NCBI GenBank assembly: GCA_031263835.1
Contig: JAISEZ010000070.1
Span: 1 to 11,490 of the forward strand
Origin: Tannerella sp.
GTDB taxonomy: Bacteria > Bacteroidota > Bacteroidia > Bacteroidales > Tannerellaceae
Length of the DNA: 11,490 nt
Reading direction: 5' to 3'
The notes beneath the pieces were generated by a model. It saw only the letters and a program-made list of their open reading frames with translations. It searched no databases and was not told the DNA's origin. Below, one piece after another: positions 4,198-11,490 of this stretch. How positions within the stretch are numbered: position 1 is the stretch's first letter; each line of letters begins with the position of its first letter. Both the position numbers and the translations under genes were made by a program.

Positions 4198-5740
4198 CTT
4201 TCCCGGCTTTGCTTTCGTTGTGAAAACGGTCGACGGCCGTAACGGCGTAGCGGTAGGGGACATTGCCCGCCGGAATCGGACAGGACAGGTTGCGGGTGAT
4301 GGCGTAGATGGCCTTTGAGCGTTCGAGGTTCATCTTTTCACCCTTCCGGAAACGGTAAATCACGAAATAAGCCGGTTCGTCCGGCGGCCACCGGTGCGAG
4401 GCGTCGATGTCCCACCGCAACACCTGCCCCCGGCCTGTCTGCTCCACACGCAGATGCTTTATCCTTTCGGGTTTCCGGTCGTGCAGTCCCTCGAAGGCCG
4501 GAATCAGCGCCGGATAGCGGTGATACAGGCGTTTCAGGCTGTCGGCCACACCCCCGTTATTCCACAGCAGTTCGTTGGCCGGCCAGAAGATATTCCCCTG
4601 TACCCGTTTCTCCATGCGCGACTGTCTCATTTTTTCCTTCAACTGGCCGGCTTTCATGGTACGCGCCACATCCTGGCCGATGTACAGCGGCGTCCTGCAC
4701 TTCCGGTCGTTCCACCACCGGATTAGCGTCTCGTAGTCGGCGGACGGATGGCCGATTTCCCAGTAAAGCTGCGGCGCACAGTAGTCAATCCATCCCTTTT
4801 CCATCCACAGCAGGACGTCGGCATACAGGTCGTCGTAGTTCTGCAGACCGCTGGTACGGCTTCCCGTCCGGCCTTTGCCCCCGTTGCGGTATATGCCGAA
4901 GGGACTGATGCCCAGACGTACCCAGGGCTTGGTCTGCCGGATGGTTTGCCGGAGCATCCGTATGAGCTGGTTGACGTTTTCCCGCCGCCATTCGTCCCGT
5001 TCTTCCGGCCTGTAGCCGCCGCTCCGCCCGTAGCGTTCAAAGCTCCGGTCGTCGGGGAACTTCTGTCCGGCAACCGGATAGGGATAAAAATAGTCGTCCA
5101 TGTGGATGGCGTCCACGTCGTAGCGCGAAACGATGTCTTCCACGACCCGGCAGATGAAAACGCGGCAGTCGGGCACGCCGGGGTCGAACAGGGTCTGGCC
5201 GTTGTACTTGACAAACCATTCGGGATGCCTGTGCAGGACGTGCGAGGCGGCAAACCCGTTGAAGCCGGCTGTGCCGGCGCGGTAGGGATTCAGCCAGGCA
5301 TGAAATTCCATGTTGCGGCGGTGGCAGGCATCGACCAGGAAGGCCATCGGGTCAAAGTCCGGTTCATCGGGCGGCACGCCCTGCCTGCCGGTCAGGAAAC
5401 GGCTCCACGGCTCGTATGGCGAACGGTAGAAGGCATCGGCTTCGGGGCGTACCTGAAAAAGGATGGCATTGATACCGCAGGCGCGCAGCCTGTCGAGCCG
5501 CTCCTCCATCAGGCGGCGGAACGACGCCGGGGTCAGGTTCAGGTAATCCTCCTGGAAAACGGTTTGAATCCAGGCTCCGCGAAATTCCCGCTTGGGCGAG
5601 AGCATCTGTTCCTGTTTGAACTGGCGCGACGCGGCGCAGGAAATCAGGCACAGGCTCAGCGCCGTCATCCGGACGGCGACGCGAATGGCGGAAAGCAGGC
5701 GTCCTGAAAGAAAAACGGGATTCATATCGGAAAATGTCAT
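4184..5740 (-). CDS. GHL10-family (PF02638) glycoside hydrolase-like lipoprotein with C-terminal FnIII domain
   Basis: This 518-residue exported protein has a hydrophobic stretch ending in LISC with Cys35, a probable lipobox. A TIM-barrel domain of the GHL10 family (YngK, DigH/YddW) follows: FRGAWIQTVF (53-62), INAILFQVRPEADAFY (90-105) with EPWSRFLTG, WLNPYR (149-154), HMDDYFYPYP (213-222) and APQLYWEIG (322-330). Residues about 425-514 look like a fibronectin type III domain. DigH of E. coli cleaves peptide-free peptidoglycan strands, so a role on glycans in the envelope is possible, but the substrate here is inferred. The start is 3 bp after the stop of the epimerase gene, so the two form an operon. 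Internal ATGs at codons 6 and 25 are alternative starts. The last four residues come from a heptamer array. Confidence 0.88.
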   Translation of the reverse strand: MTFSDMNPVFLSGRLLSAIRVAVRMTALSLCLISCAASRQFKQEQMLSPKREFRGAWIQTVFQEDYLNLTPASFRRLMEERLDRLRACGINAILFQVRPEADAFYRSPYEPWSRFLTGRQGVPPDEPDFDPMAFLVDACHRRNMEFHAWLNPYRAGTAGFNGFAASHVLHRHPEWFVKYNGQTLFDPGVPDCRVFICRVVEDIVSRYDVDAIHMDDYFYPYPVAGQKFPDDRSFERYGRSGGYRPEERDEWRRENVNQLIRMLRQTIRQTKPWVRLGISPFGIYRNGGKGRTGSRTSGLQNYDDLYADVLLWMEKGWIDYCAPQLYWEIGHPSADYETLIRWWNDRKCRTPLYIGQDVARTMKAGQLKEKMRQSRMEKRVQGNIFWPANELLWNNGGVADSLKRLYHRYPALIPAFEGLHDRKPERIKHLRVEQTGRGQVLRWDIDASHRWPPDEPAYFVIYRFRKGEKMNLERSKAIYAITRNLSCPIPAGNVPYRYAVTAVDRFHNESKAGKVISD

Positions 5741-5743
5741 GCT

Positions 5744-6742
5744 TCAGGATTCGTAACGGAGGGTTTCTTCCAGTCCCCTTTGCAGGTCGAAGGCGGGCGA
5801 GAAACCCAGTTCGCGGCGCAACGGTTCGATATCGCACGTCCAGTTGCGCCGTTTGAGTATCCTGTATTTGTCGGTATTGAGTGTCGCGGCGCGTCCGGTC
5901 AGCCGTCCGGCGCCCTCGAAAAGCAGACAGCAGAGATAGACGGCCCACAGCGGCAGGCGCAGGTGCAGGACGTGTTTCCTCCCGGTCAGCGCCTGAACCA
6001 GCCGGGCAAATTCGGTATCGGTATACGTTCTGCCGTCCGACGCCAGATAGCGGCAGTTCCGGCTTGCCGGGTTTTCCAGCGCACGGAAGACCAGCTCGGC
6101 CAAGTCTTTCACATAAATAAAACTGAGATGCTGGGGTTTCCGTCCGGCGGCCAAGTCAAATCCTGCGCGGATGCTTTGTATCTCCATCCGGTAATCCTGT
6201 TCGCCGGGGCCGTACACGCCGGTCGGACACAGTATCACCCAGGGAATCGCCGTCTGCCGTTCGACGTAGTCCTCCGCCAGCCGTTTGCTTTCGCCGTAGG
6301 CCGTTTCCGGACGCCGGACATCCTCGCGGGCAATGGGACGGAACGTCTTTTCATCGCCCGCACCGTAACTGCCCAGACTGCTCATCAGCAGGAATTTCTG
6401 CGGCCGGCAGCCGCCTTTGTCCAGGGCCTCCAGCAAGCGCCGCGTGTATTCGGCATTGACAAGCGCAAAGTTTTCCCGGCGAACGGTCCTGGTCAACCCG
6501 GCGTTATGAATCACACAGTCCCACGCGCCATGTTCGCGGGCATGTGCTGCCATTTGCGCCGTCAAAGCCGGCGAATCACCGTATTTCAAATCAATGCAGC
6601 GAACGCGGTCTTGCGGCAGATGCGCCCGCGAACTCGTTGCACGGACTCCCGCCCAGACTTCATATCCCCGCCGGAGCGCCTCCTCTGTCAGATGCCGTCC
6701 GATAAATCCTCCGGCACCCGTAATTAATACTTTTGCTTTCAA
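5744..6742 (-). CDS. NAD-dependent epimerase/reductase (extended SDR)
   Basis: The 332-residue cytosolic protein has the Rossmann signature TGAGGFIG (8-15), the catalytic Ser region MSSLGSYG (120-127) and the YxxxK pair Tyr149/Lys153 (YGESK), followed by PTGVYGPGE. These mark an extended short-chain dehydrogenase/reductase acting on a nucleotide sugar or a related carbonyl/alcohol; the substrate cannot be read from sequence. A hydrophobic segment near residues 264-275 (LWAVYLCCLLF) is unusual but is seen in some members and need not span a membrane. The start is TTG: no in-frame ATG precedes the Rossmann motif, the homology starts at KVLITG, and AGGGGA (6752-6757) sits 9 nt upstream. It is the first gene of an operon with the GHL10 lipoprotein. 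Confidence 0.88.
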   Translation of the reverse strand: MKAKVLITGAGGFIGRHLTEEALRRGYEVWAGVRATSSRAHLPQDRVRCIDLKYGDSPALTAQMAAHAREHGAWDCVIHNAGLTRTVRRENFALVNAEYTRRLLEALDKGGCRPQKFLLMSSLGSYGAGDEKTFRPIAREDVRRPETAYGESKRLAEDYVERQTAIPWVILCPTGVYGPGEQDYRMEIQSIRAGFDLAAGRKPQHLSFIYVKDLAELVFRALENPASRNCRYLASDGRTYTDTEFARLVQALTGRKHVLHLRLPLWAVYLCCLLFEGAGRLTGRAATLNTDKYRILKRRNWTCDIEPLRRELGFSPAFDLQRGLEETLRYES

Positions 6743-6982
6743 AAATCCGTTTCCCCTGTTTTTTTCCGGCGCAAAGGTAATAAAAATTCAATGATTCAAT
6801 AAATCCGGCGTATTTCAACCGGCTGTATGAAATAATGAAGGAGCGCTGTTCATCGCGGCATCCGGCGGAAACGGTTGCCGGACTGAAACCCGGACGGGTG
6901 GATTCGTCCCCTGTGACCGGAGTATCTTCGATCACATCTCCGCTCCGATACGGCTGTTTCAAATCTCTACGCTTGCATGATA
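6743..6982. other. Intergenic spacer with epimerase promoter
   Basis: This 240-bp gap separates the PUL enzymes from the epimerase operon. A GTG-started minus frame (6986-6660) overlaps the stop of the upstream gene by GTGA, but it runs through the promoter and into the epimerase gene out of frame and resembles nothing, so I do not call it. No strong terminator was found after the beta-helix gene. Confidence 0.55.
6772..6799 (-). promoter_or_regulatory. Promoter of the epimerase-GHL10 operon
   Basis: On the minus strand, TACCTTTG (6772-6779) matches the Bacteroidota -7 box. A TTG lies 17 nt upstream (6797-6799) at a fitting place for the -33 element, within an AT-rich stretch. Transcription would start near 6765, about 22 nt before the TTG start codon, leaving room for the AGGGGA ribosome site. 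Confidence 0.6.
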
Positions 6983-9475
6983 TCACCGGATATTTGCACG
7001 GATGATGCCGGGCGGAAGGGTGACGGCCTGTTCCTTCTGATTGCGGAAAAGGGTTATTGACTGCGATTCCTTCAGGTTGACTCCGGCAATGGCATGGAAC
7101 AGGTCGGTCAGGCTGTTAACCGGTTTGCCGGCAAAGCCCAGAATCACGTCGTTCGACTTGAGGTAATCAATCAGATGCGCCCCGTAGGCGGCTACGGCAA
7201 TGACGTACACGCCCCGTTCCGAATCCATTCCGGTGGCCGAACGCTCGCCGGGGGTTTCCAGATTCTTGATTTGTACGCCTTCCCAGACAAGCCTTTCGGA
7301 ATCGGCAGCGCCGGTAGCGTATAGCGGAACAGGCATGACCGGCTGTTCGGCCAGCGCTTTCAGCCGTCCGGATACCACGCCGAAGCGGTTCATGTCGAAA
7401 TTCTGGAATCCCGTGCGGAAAACGTCCGTCGACCCGGCGGATACCCGGAAATCACCCGACGCCGGGTCGACGAATTTCACGCCGGCGACAGTGGAATGTG
7501 CATCCGTACCGTACTCCCGCGCCATTTTCAGCGCAAGACTGTCGGTAAAGATATTGCAGTCAATCAGCGTGCCCTGCACGTCGTACCCGGCAACAGCCTG
7601 CTGAGGCTCATAGGGCCGCATGACGATGTTCCGCACAAAGACGGTGCCGTTCTCCCTGAACCATACGTGACGGTGAAACGTGCCGTTGACAAAGATGTTG
7701 TTTTCCACCACGCGGTAGAATCCTTCCCGGAGCTTCAGTCCCCCGTTCAGGCAGAGGTTGCTGTAGATATGGTAATTGGTGGAGCCGTCGTCGAGGTCGA
7801 TGTCCCAGCCGCGGTCGCAGCGGAAGCGGTTGTTGCGTATGATGACCGTTTCGATGGCGTCGGCCGGCACCAGTTCCCTGTGGCCGGTCGTCAGCAGGGA
7901 GTCGAGGGTGTGACGGTTGGGATGCCAGTAACGGTCCCGGCCCCAGGAATTGAACGAACCGTGGTCGCCCGTTTCCCTGACGGTGTCGAAGATGTCGTTG
8001 AACTCAAGGACATGCCCGCCCCAGGTGCCTTCGCTGATATTGATGCCGGCCCGCGGCGTATCGTAAATGCTGTTGTGGCTCACCGTGATGGCGCGGCACA
8101 TCGAAAGCTCCACGCCCGTAATCTGTTTTTCATACAGTCCGATGCGGTGAATCAGGTTGTCGTGGACGCGGCAGTCGGCGGGGTAGTTGTCCGACCCGGG
8201 GCCGTGCTCCCGGTCGATTTCCTCCGCGGGAACAGATTCGGGGTAGGCAAAGCTCGGGGAACGCACGGCTCCGGGATTGCCGACGAAACAGACGGCGCTG
8301 GCGCCGATGCGCGTGAAATGGGAGCCGGAGACTTCGCCGTGGCGGTTGTAGCTGCTGAAAAAGACGGCATTTCCTCCCAGGTTGTACAGGTTGCAGTTCT
8401 TCAGGCTGCAATGTTCGGTACCTTCGAAAAAGACGGCGGCGCCGCGATAGATAGTCCAGTCCGAGCGCAGCAGGGGTTCATACGGTTCCATGAACGTGCG
8501 CAGCGTCTGAGTCAGGTCGATGCCTTCGACGGTGATGTTGCGCACGGGCGCCGAAATGTCTCCGCGAAATTCTATCAAATGCTTGATTTGCGGGCTTTCG
8601 AAAGATGCGCCGTTCACGTCTTCGCCTTCAATCGGATAATAATAAAGCATCGACCGGCCGGCATCGTAGAACCATTCGCCGGGCGCATCCAGTTCTTCAA
8701 GAATGTTTTCTACCATCCGGTTGGCGGCATGGAGGCCGGAAGGCCGGTTGTTTTGCCAGCCGCCTTCCATCGAGAGATTTCCCTTTCGGTCCTTGCCCGT
8801 AATCCGGTAATGGAAATCGCCCCAGTCACTGCCGTGCATGGCGTGGAGGTAGCCTCCGGCGGGGTTTTTCCAGGTTTTCACCCGTTCCGGCGCGGTGGCG
8901 TCGGCGGCTGTTCCGTTGAAGCGGATGGCTTCCGGGTCATGGTTCGGATAGCGCGCCATGGGGCGTATTTCACCGTTTACCAGAAGCATGTCCATCACCG
9001 GATGTCCGGCGAGGCGGGTTTTCAGGATTCCTTTTCCGTGCGGCTGCCATTGCAGGCTGTCCAGGGCGACGCTTCCGCAAAGTACCGCCTTCTCGCCCGG
9101 AAAGGCGCGAATGACCAGTGATTTGCCGGCGGCGCCGTCCTGCGGCGTAAACCGGAGAGGAGCGGCAAGCCGGTAGGTGGCTCCCCGCAGGATAATGGTC
9201 ACTTCGCCCTGTGTTTTCCGGGCTTCGGCCTGCGCCTTTTCGATGGTCCGGAAGGGATGCGGACGGCTGCCGTCACTGCTGTCGTCGCCGGAGGGCGATA
9301 CGTAAAACTGCGTCTGCGCTGTCTCCAGCCACTGATCCGTGTTCAGTCCGGCCGGATTCTGCCCGCTCTCCGTTTTAATACGGTTGACGTCCCGGGTTGT
9401 AGCTGTCACAGGATAAATGTAATAAGACAGCATATACGATAATGCTATAACCCCAATAATTAATTTTCTATTCAT
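6983..9475 (-). CDS. GH141-like right-handed beta-helix enzyme with C-terminal PDZ domain
   Basis: The 830-residue protein has a signal peptide (hydrophobic residues about 4-24, likely cut near VTA). Then comes the pectate-lyase-like entry motif FYVSPSGDDSSDGS (57-70) with PFRTIEKAQAEAR, and a long beta-helix region (about 300-690) rich in N-x-I/N-N turns (ITVSHNSIYD, VIIRNNRF, VVENNIFVNG). GWDIDLDDGSTNYHIYSNL (556-574) is a strongly characteristic segment. The architecture matches GH141-type proteins, a family that includes an alpha-L-fucosidase of rhamnogalacturonan II breakdown and a xylanase. Residues about 728-825 look like a PDZ domain (GVYVIAVAAYGAHLIDYLKS, NDVILGFAGKPVNSLTDL). It lies 17 bp downstream of the GH29 fucosidase gene, with no promoter between, so the two are co-transcribed. 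Fucosidase activity is inferred from family and neighbour. Confidence 0.82.
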   Translation of the reverse strand: MNRKLIIGVIALSYMLSYYIYPVTATTRDVNRIKTESGQNPAGLNTDQWLETAQTQFYVSPSGDDSSDGSRPHPFRTIEKAQAEARKTQGEVTIILRGATYRLAAPLRFTPQDGAAGKSLVIRAFPGEKAVLCGSVALDSLQWQPHGKGILKTRLAGHPVMDMLLVNGEIRPMARYPNHDPEAIRFNGTAADATAPERVKTWKNPAGGYLHAMHGSDWGDFHYRITGKDRKGNLSMEGGWQNNRPSGLHAANRMVENILEELDAPGEWFYDAGRSMLYYYPIEGEDVNGASFESPQIKHLIEFRGDISAPVRNITVEGIDLTQTLRTFMEPYEPLLRSDWTIYRGAAVFFEGTEHCSLKNCNLYNLGGNAVFFSSYNRHGEVSGSHFTRIGASAVCFVGNPGAVRSPSFAYPESVPAEEIDREHGPGSDNYPADCRVHDNLIHRIGLYEKQITGVELSMCRAITVSHNSIYDTPRAGINISEGTWGGHVLEFNDIFDTVRETGDHGSFNSWGRDRYWHPNRHTLDSLLTTGHRELVPADAIETVIIRNNRFRCDRGWDIDLDDGSTNYHIYSNLCLNGGLKLREGFYRVVENNIFVNGTFHRHVWFRENGTVFVRNIVMRPYEPQQAVAGYDVQGTLIDCNIFTDSLALKMAREYGTDAHSTVAGVKFVDPASGDFRVSAGSTDVFRTGFQNFDMNRFGVVSGRLKALAEQPVMPVPLYATGAADSERLVWEGVQIKNLETPGERSATGMDSERGVYVIAVAAYGAHLIDYLKSNDVILGFAGKPVNSLTDLFHAIAGVNLKESQSITLFRNQKEQAVTLPPGIIRANIR

Positions 9476-9492
9476 AATGTTTGCCGTATTTA

Positions 9493-11223
9493 TTAATTCA
9501 CATAAGTAATTCTCCGTATCACGATTTCGCCGAACGAATTAAGCGGTTTCCGTCTGACCAGTACTTTCAAGACGGTTTTAAATTCATCCAGTGTCTGCTG
9601 GGAACGGTCGATCCGGAAAGTGTGCCCGTCAACCGGTTCGATGGCGCTGTTCATTTCATGACCGTACATTTCGAGTTGCAGGTCCCTGAACTCCAGTCCG
9701 GTGTCCGGACGCCAGCCTTGCAACTGTACCTGAAACTTGATTTCGTACTGTCCTATTCTGCTCACATACGGCGTCAAATCAAGCGTCAATTCCTTCCATT
9801 CGAGGCTGTCGAACGTCGTCCTGTCCCAGTTTCCGATGACAACCGGATATTCGCCTGTCTCTTCGTCCATATCTTTCAGTTTGCTCTTGACGTCGTACAC
9901 TGCAAAATTGACAATGTCGGGCATAGCTTTGGTCTTGACAAAACGGGCGCGAACTTTATCTACGGACACAGCCGGAAAACGGTCGATTTTCTTGTGTCCG
10001 ACAGAAGTGCCGCTGTACAGCGTTTTCCATGTCCTGCCTTTGTCTGCCGAGCCTTCGATTACGTATTCGACGACTCGCTGTCCTTTCGACAACTCTTCCT
10101 GCAGAACCGTATGATTGATTTTCGTCGGTTTCGAGAAACTTATCTCAATGATTTCCCTGCGTCCCGAAGTATGCTTGAGCGGACGGTCGAACCGCGCCGC
10201 AATTTCTTCGCCGAACGCCTTATAGCATGCGACATGCGAAGCGGGAATCAGTCCGGACGTGTCCGGCGTGGAATTAAGCAGCAGTATCGAACCGCGTCCC
10301 ACCGACTTGTAGTAGCGCAGCATCAGTTCTTCGTCCGTCATGAGCAGCTGATCCGTATCCGGCGCCCAGAACCATTTGTGACCGCCGTGTTTCAGCAGCG
10401 GCACGTTCACTTCGACCGGAGCATACGCATCCCCGTTGATGTCCGAATGCAGAGCGGTAGCTACGCCTGTCGCCAGATCTTTCGACGAAAGCGTGTACCA
10501 GTTCGGGTCGGGACCGAAGCCGTCCTCGTTTCCCACCCAGCGCAAGCTTGCCGAAGGCCCCTGGAATACGACGGCGTCGGGAGCATATTCGCGCAGCAGG
10601 TCGTCCACCGGAATAATGCAGCTGCCGTCAAACCAAACTTCGTGTACCGGCCCGTATTGCGTCAGCACTTCTTTCATCTGCTGCCGGAAAACTTCATTGT
10701 ATGCTTCCTGTCTGGCGGGATCTTCCGTTTTTCCGCCGCTTCCGATGCCCGCGCCCCAGGTCTCATCGCCCGGATAGACGTATATACCCAACTCCAGGCC
10801 GTATTTTTTGCACGATTCGGACAGGTCTTTCAGCACGTCGCCCCTGCCGCCTTTCCACGGGGTATTGCGGATGCTGTATTCGGATGTTCGGGTTTGCCAC
10901 CAGCAGAATCCGCCCGTATGTTTCGCTACGAACAGAATGGTTTTGGCGCCCCACGAACAGGCCGTTTCACACCATTGGTCGGTATTGAGCGCCGAAAGGT
11001 ACATTTTTTCGACGGGAAAAGAATGATTGTCATATTCGCGTCCCTGCCAGGTACACGGGTCGAGACATACGAACATCATCCGCTCCTTCTGCAGCCAGTG
11101 CACCTGAGCGGGAGATGGAAGCGGGATATTCACTTTATCCTGAGCCGTAACGGCTGCATGGCCGAATACGAATAAAAGCAGTAAAACTGCCGAACTGAAA
11201 ATAAACAGAATCTTTTTAGTCAT
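9493..11223 (-). CDS. GH29 alpha-L-fucosidase with C-terminal discoidin-like domain
   Basis: The 576-residue protein has a signal peptide (hydrophobic 5-22, likely cut after AVTA at about 27) and acts in the periplasm or at the surface. The catalytic barrel (about 35-345) has GH29 features: NTDQWCETACSWGAKTILFV (80-99), AKHTGGFCWWQ (100-110) and VHEVWFDG (193-200), in which Asp199 is the expected nucleophile; Glu271 is a candidate acid/base. It releases alpha-L-fucose; linkage preference is unknown. Residues about 355-445 resemble an F5/8-type C (discoidin) carbohydrate-binding domain (YVIEGSADKGRTWKTLYSG). Residues 455-576 form a further beta-rich domain I do not recognise. It follows a susD gene and precedes the GH141-like gene, so it belongs to a polysaccharide-utilisation locus. 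A separate -7 box lies upstream. Confidence 0.92.
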   Translation of the reverse strand: MTKKILFIFSSAVLLLLFVFGHAAVTAQDKVNIPLPSPAQVHWLQKERMMFVCLDPCTWQGREYDNHSFPVEKMYLSALNTDQWCETACSWGAKTILFVAKHTGGFCWWQTRTSEYSIRNTPWKGGRGDVLKDLSESCKKYGLELGIYVYPGDETWGAGIGSGGKTEDPARQEAYNEVFRQQMKEVLTQYGPVHEVWFDGSCIIPVDDLLREYAPDAVVFQGPSASLRWVGNEDGFGPDPNWYTLSSKDLATGVATALHSDINGDAYAPVEVNVPLLKHGGHKWFWAPDTDQLLMTDEELMLRYYKSVGRGSILLLNSTPDTSGLIPASHVACYKAFGEEIAARFDRPLKHTSGRREIIEISFSKPTKINHTVLQEELSKGQRVVEYVIEGSADKGRTWKTLYSGTSVGHKKIDRFPAVSVDKVRARFVKTKAMPDIVNFAVYDVKSKLKDMDEETGEYPVVIGNWDRTTFDSLEWKELTLDLTPYVSRIGQYEIKFQVQLQGWRPDTGLEFRDLQLEMYGHEMNSAIEPVDGHTFRIDRSQQTLDEFKTVLKVLVRRKPLNSFGEIVIRRITYVN

Positions 11224-11256
11224 TGTATTGTAATTAGGTATTTGATATTAACCGTA

Positions 11257-11264
11257 CAAAGATA
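11257..11264 (-). promoter_or_regulatory. -7 box (TAnnTTTG) upstream of the fucosidase gene
   Basis: The minus strand reads TATCTTTG, a consensus -7 box, about 34 nt upstream of the ATG at 11223. The -33 region has only a partial match (TTTA). It suggests that the two enzyme genes can be transcribed independently of the upstream susCD transcript. Confidence 0.5.
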
Positions 11265-11286
11265 GAATTTTTATACAGGTAAACAG

Positions 11287-11327
11287 GCAGGGAGGGGAGG
11301 AAAAAAGCCTCCGCCTCCCCTGTCTGC
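11287..11327. other. Stem-loop between susD and the fucosidase gene
   Basis: AGGGGAGG (11293-11300) pairs with CCTCCCCT (11314-11321) over 8 bp, and GCAG (11287-11290) with CTGC (11324-11327) extends it past a 2x2 internal loop. In the sense direction of the operon a T6 tract lies in the loop, not after the stem, so it is not a canonical terminator. It may be a partial terminator, an mRNA-processing or a stabilising hairpin that separates susD from the enzymes. Confidence 0.45.
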
Positions 11328-11343
11328 TGCTTTTTGTGTGGCG

Positions 11344-11490
11344 CTACCACCCGGGATTCTGCGTGAGATTCGGATTCAGCGTCAGTTCTTCCAGCGGTAT
11401 CGGTTCGAGATAACGCCTGTCGTTGTCTGTCCATCTGCGTCCGGCATCATCCAGCGATTTCCCGCTGTAAGGTTTTATCAACTCCTTCCC
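11344..11490 (-). CDS. SusD/RagB-family outer-membrane lipoprotein, C-terminal end (partial)
   Basis: Only the last 48 codons lie in the window; the gene enters across the right edge. The frame reads to a TAG at 11344-11346 and ends RRYLEPIPLEELTLNPN followed by LTQNPGW, the highly characteristic C-terminus of SusD-like proteins. The family forms the substrate-binding lid on a SusC TonB-dependent channel, so a susC gene is expected further upstream beyond the window. Its position just before the GH29 and GH141-like genes identifies the region as a polysaccharide-utilisation locus. Confidence 0.93.
   Translation of the reverse strand, partial: GKELIKPYSGKSLDDAGRRWTDNDRRYLEPIPLEELTLNPNLTQNPGW

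Noticed and set aside
4748..6727. Two plus-strand open frames over 300 codons (4748-5707, 5780-6727)
   Set aside because: Antisense shadows of the GHL10 and epimerase genes.
6660..6986. 108-codon minus frame with GTG start overlapping the beta-helix stop
   Set aside because: It runs through the epimerase promoter and into the epimerase gene out of frame and shows no family resemblance.
7496..9121. 541-codon plus-strand open frame
   Set aside because: Antisense to the GH141-like beta-helix gene; low-complexity Val/Ala/Gly-rich translation with no recognisable domain.
9481..11175. 564-codon plus-strand open frame
   Set aside because: It is exactly antisense to the GH29 fucosidase gene, whose motifs are clear; the translation shows no family features and is an effect of GC-rich codon use.

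Overview
The window looks like chromosomal DNA from a GC-rich member of the Bacteroidales (Bacteroidota). The grounds are the C-terminal end of a SusD/RagB lipoprotein, a polysaccharide-utilisation cluster, several promoters with the TAnnTTTG -7 box of the Bacteroidota primary sigma factor, weak Shine-Dalgarno sites, and a remnant of a type IX secretion C-terminal sorting signal. The species cannot be named from sequence alone.

Layout. Positions 1-188 hold a 42-bp tandem repeat, followed by a gene-free stretch with two stem-loops up to 414. On the minus strand come a left-handed beta-helix sugar N-acetyltransferase of the WlbB/WbpD type (415-999) and a short RsmI-like tetrapyrrole-methylase-fold methyltransferase (1221-1925). 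The latter is divergent from a plus-strand rRNA cytosine-C5 methyltransferase of the NOL1/NOP2/Sun (RsmF-like) family (1977-3329); the two -7 boxes lie back to back, 1 bp apart. Positions 3356-4063 are a small graveyard: the frameshifted tail of a secreted surface protein next to a truncated, twice-frameshifted, AT-rich IS630-type transposase. A minus-strand two-gene operon follows: a TTG-started NAD-dependent epimerase/reductase (6742-5744) and a GHL10-family lipoprotein glycoside hydrolase with a fibronectin III domain (5740-4184). The right third is the downstream end of a minus-strand polysaccharide-utilisation locus: a partial susD (11490-11344), a GH29 alpha-L-fucosidase (11223-9493) and a GH141-like right-handed beta-helix enzyme carrying a C-terminal PDZ domain (9475-6983).

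How the genes fit together. SusD would bind glycan at the outer membrane, and the two exported enzymes point to a fucose-containing substrate such as host, plant or algal glycans. The epimerase/GHL10 pair may concern cell-envelope sugars. The two methyltransferases are housekeeping RNA-modification genes sharing one divergent promoter region.

The most unusual signal is a set of heptanucleotide tandem arrays (sense consensus roughly GRTTAGT). They sit at the 3' ends of four coding units, all in the same orientation relative to the gene. In three of them the array itself supplies the stop codon. A fifth array lies at 225-245. I found no RNA gene, CRISPR array or obvious new defence system.
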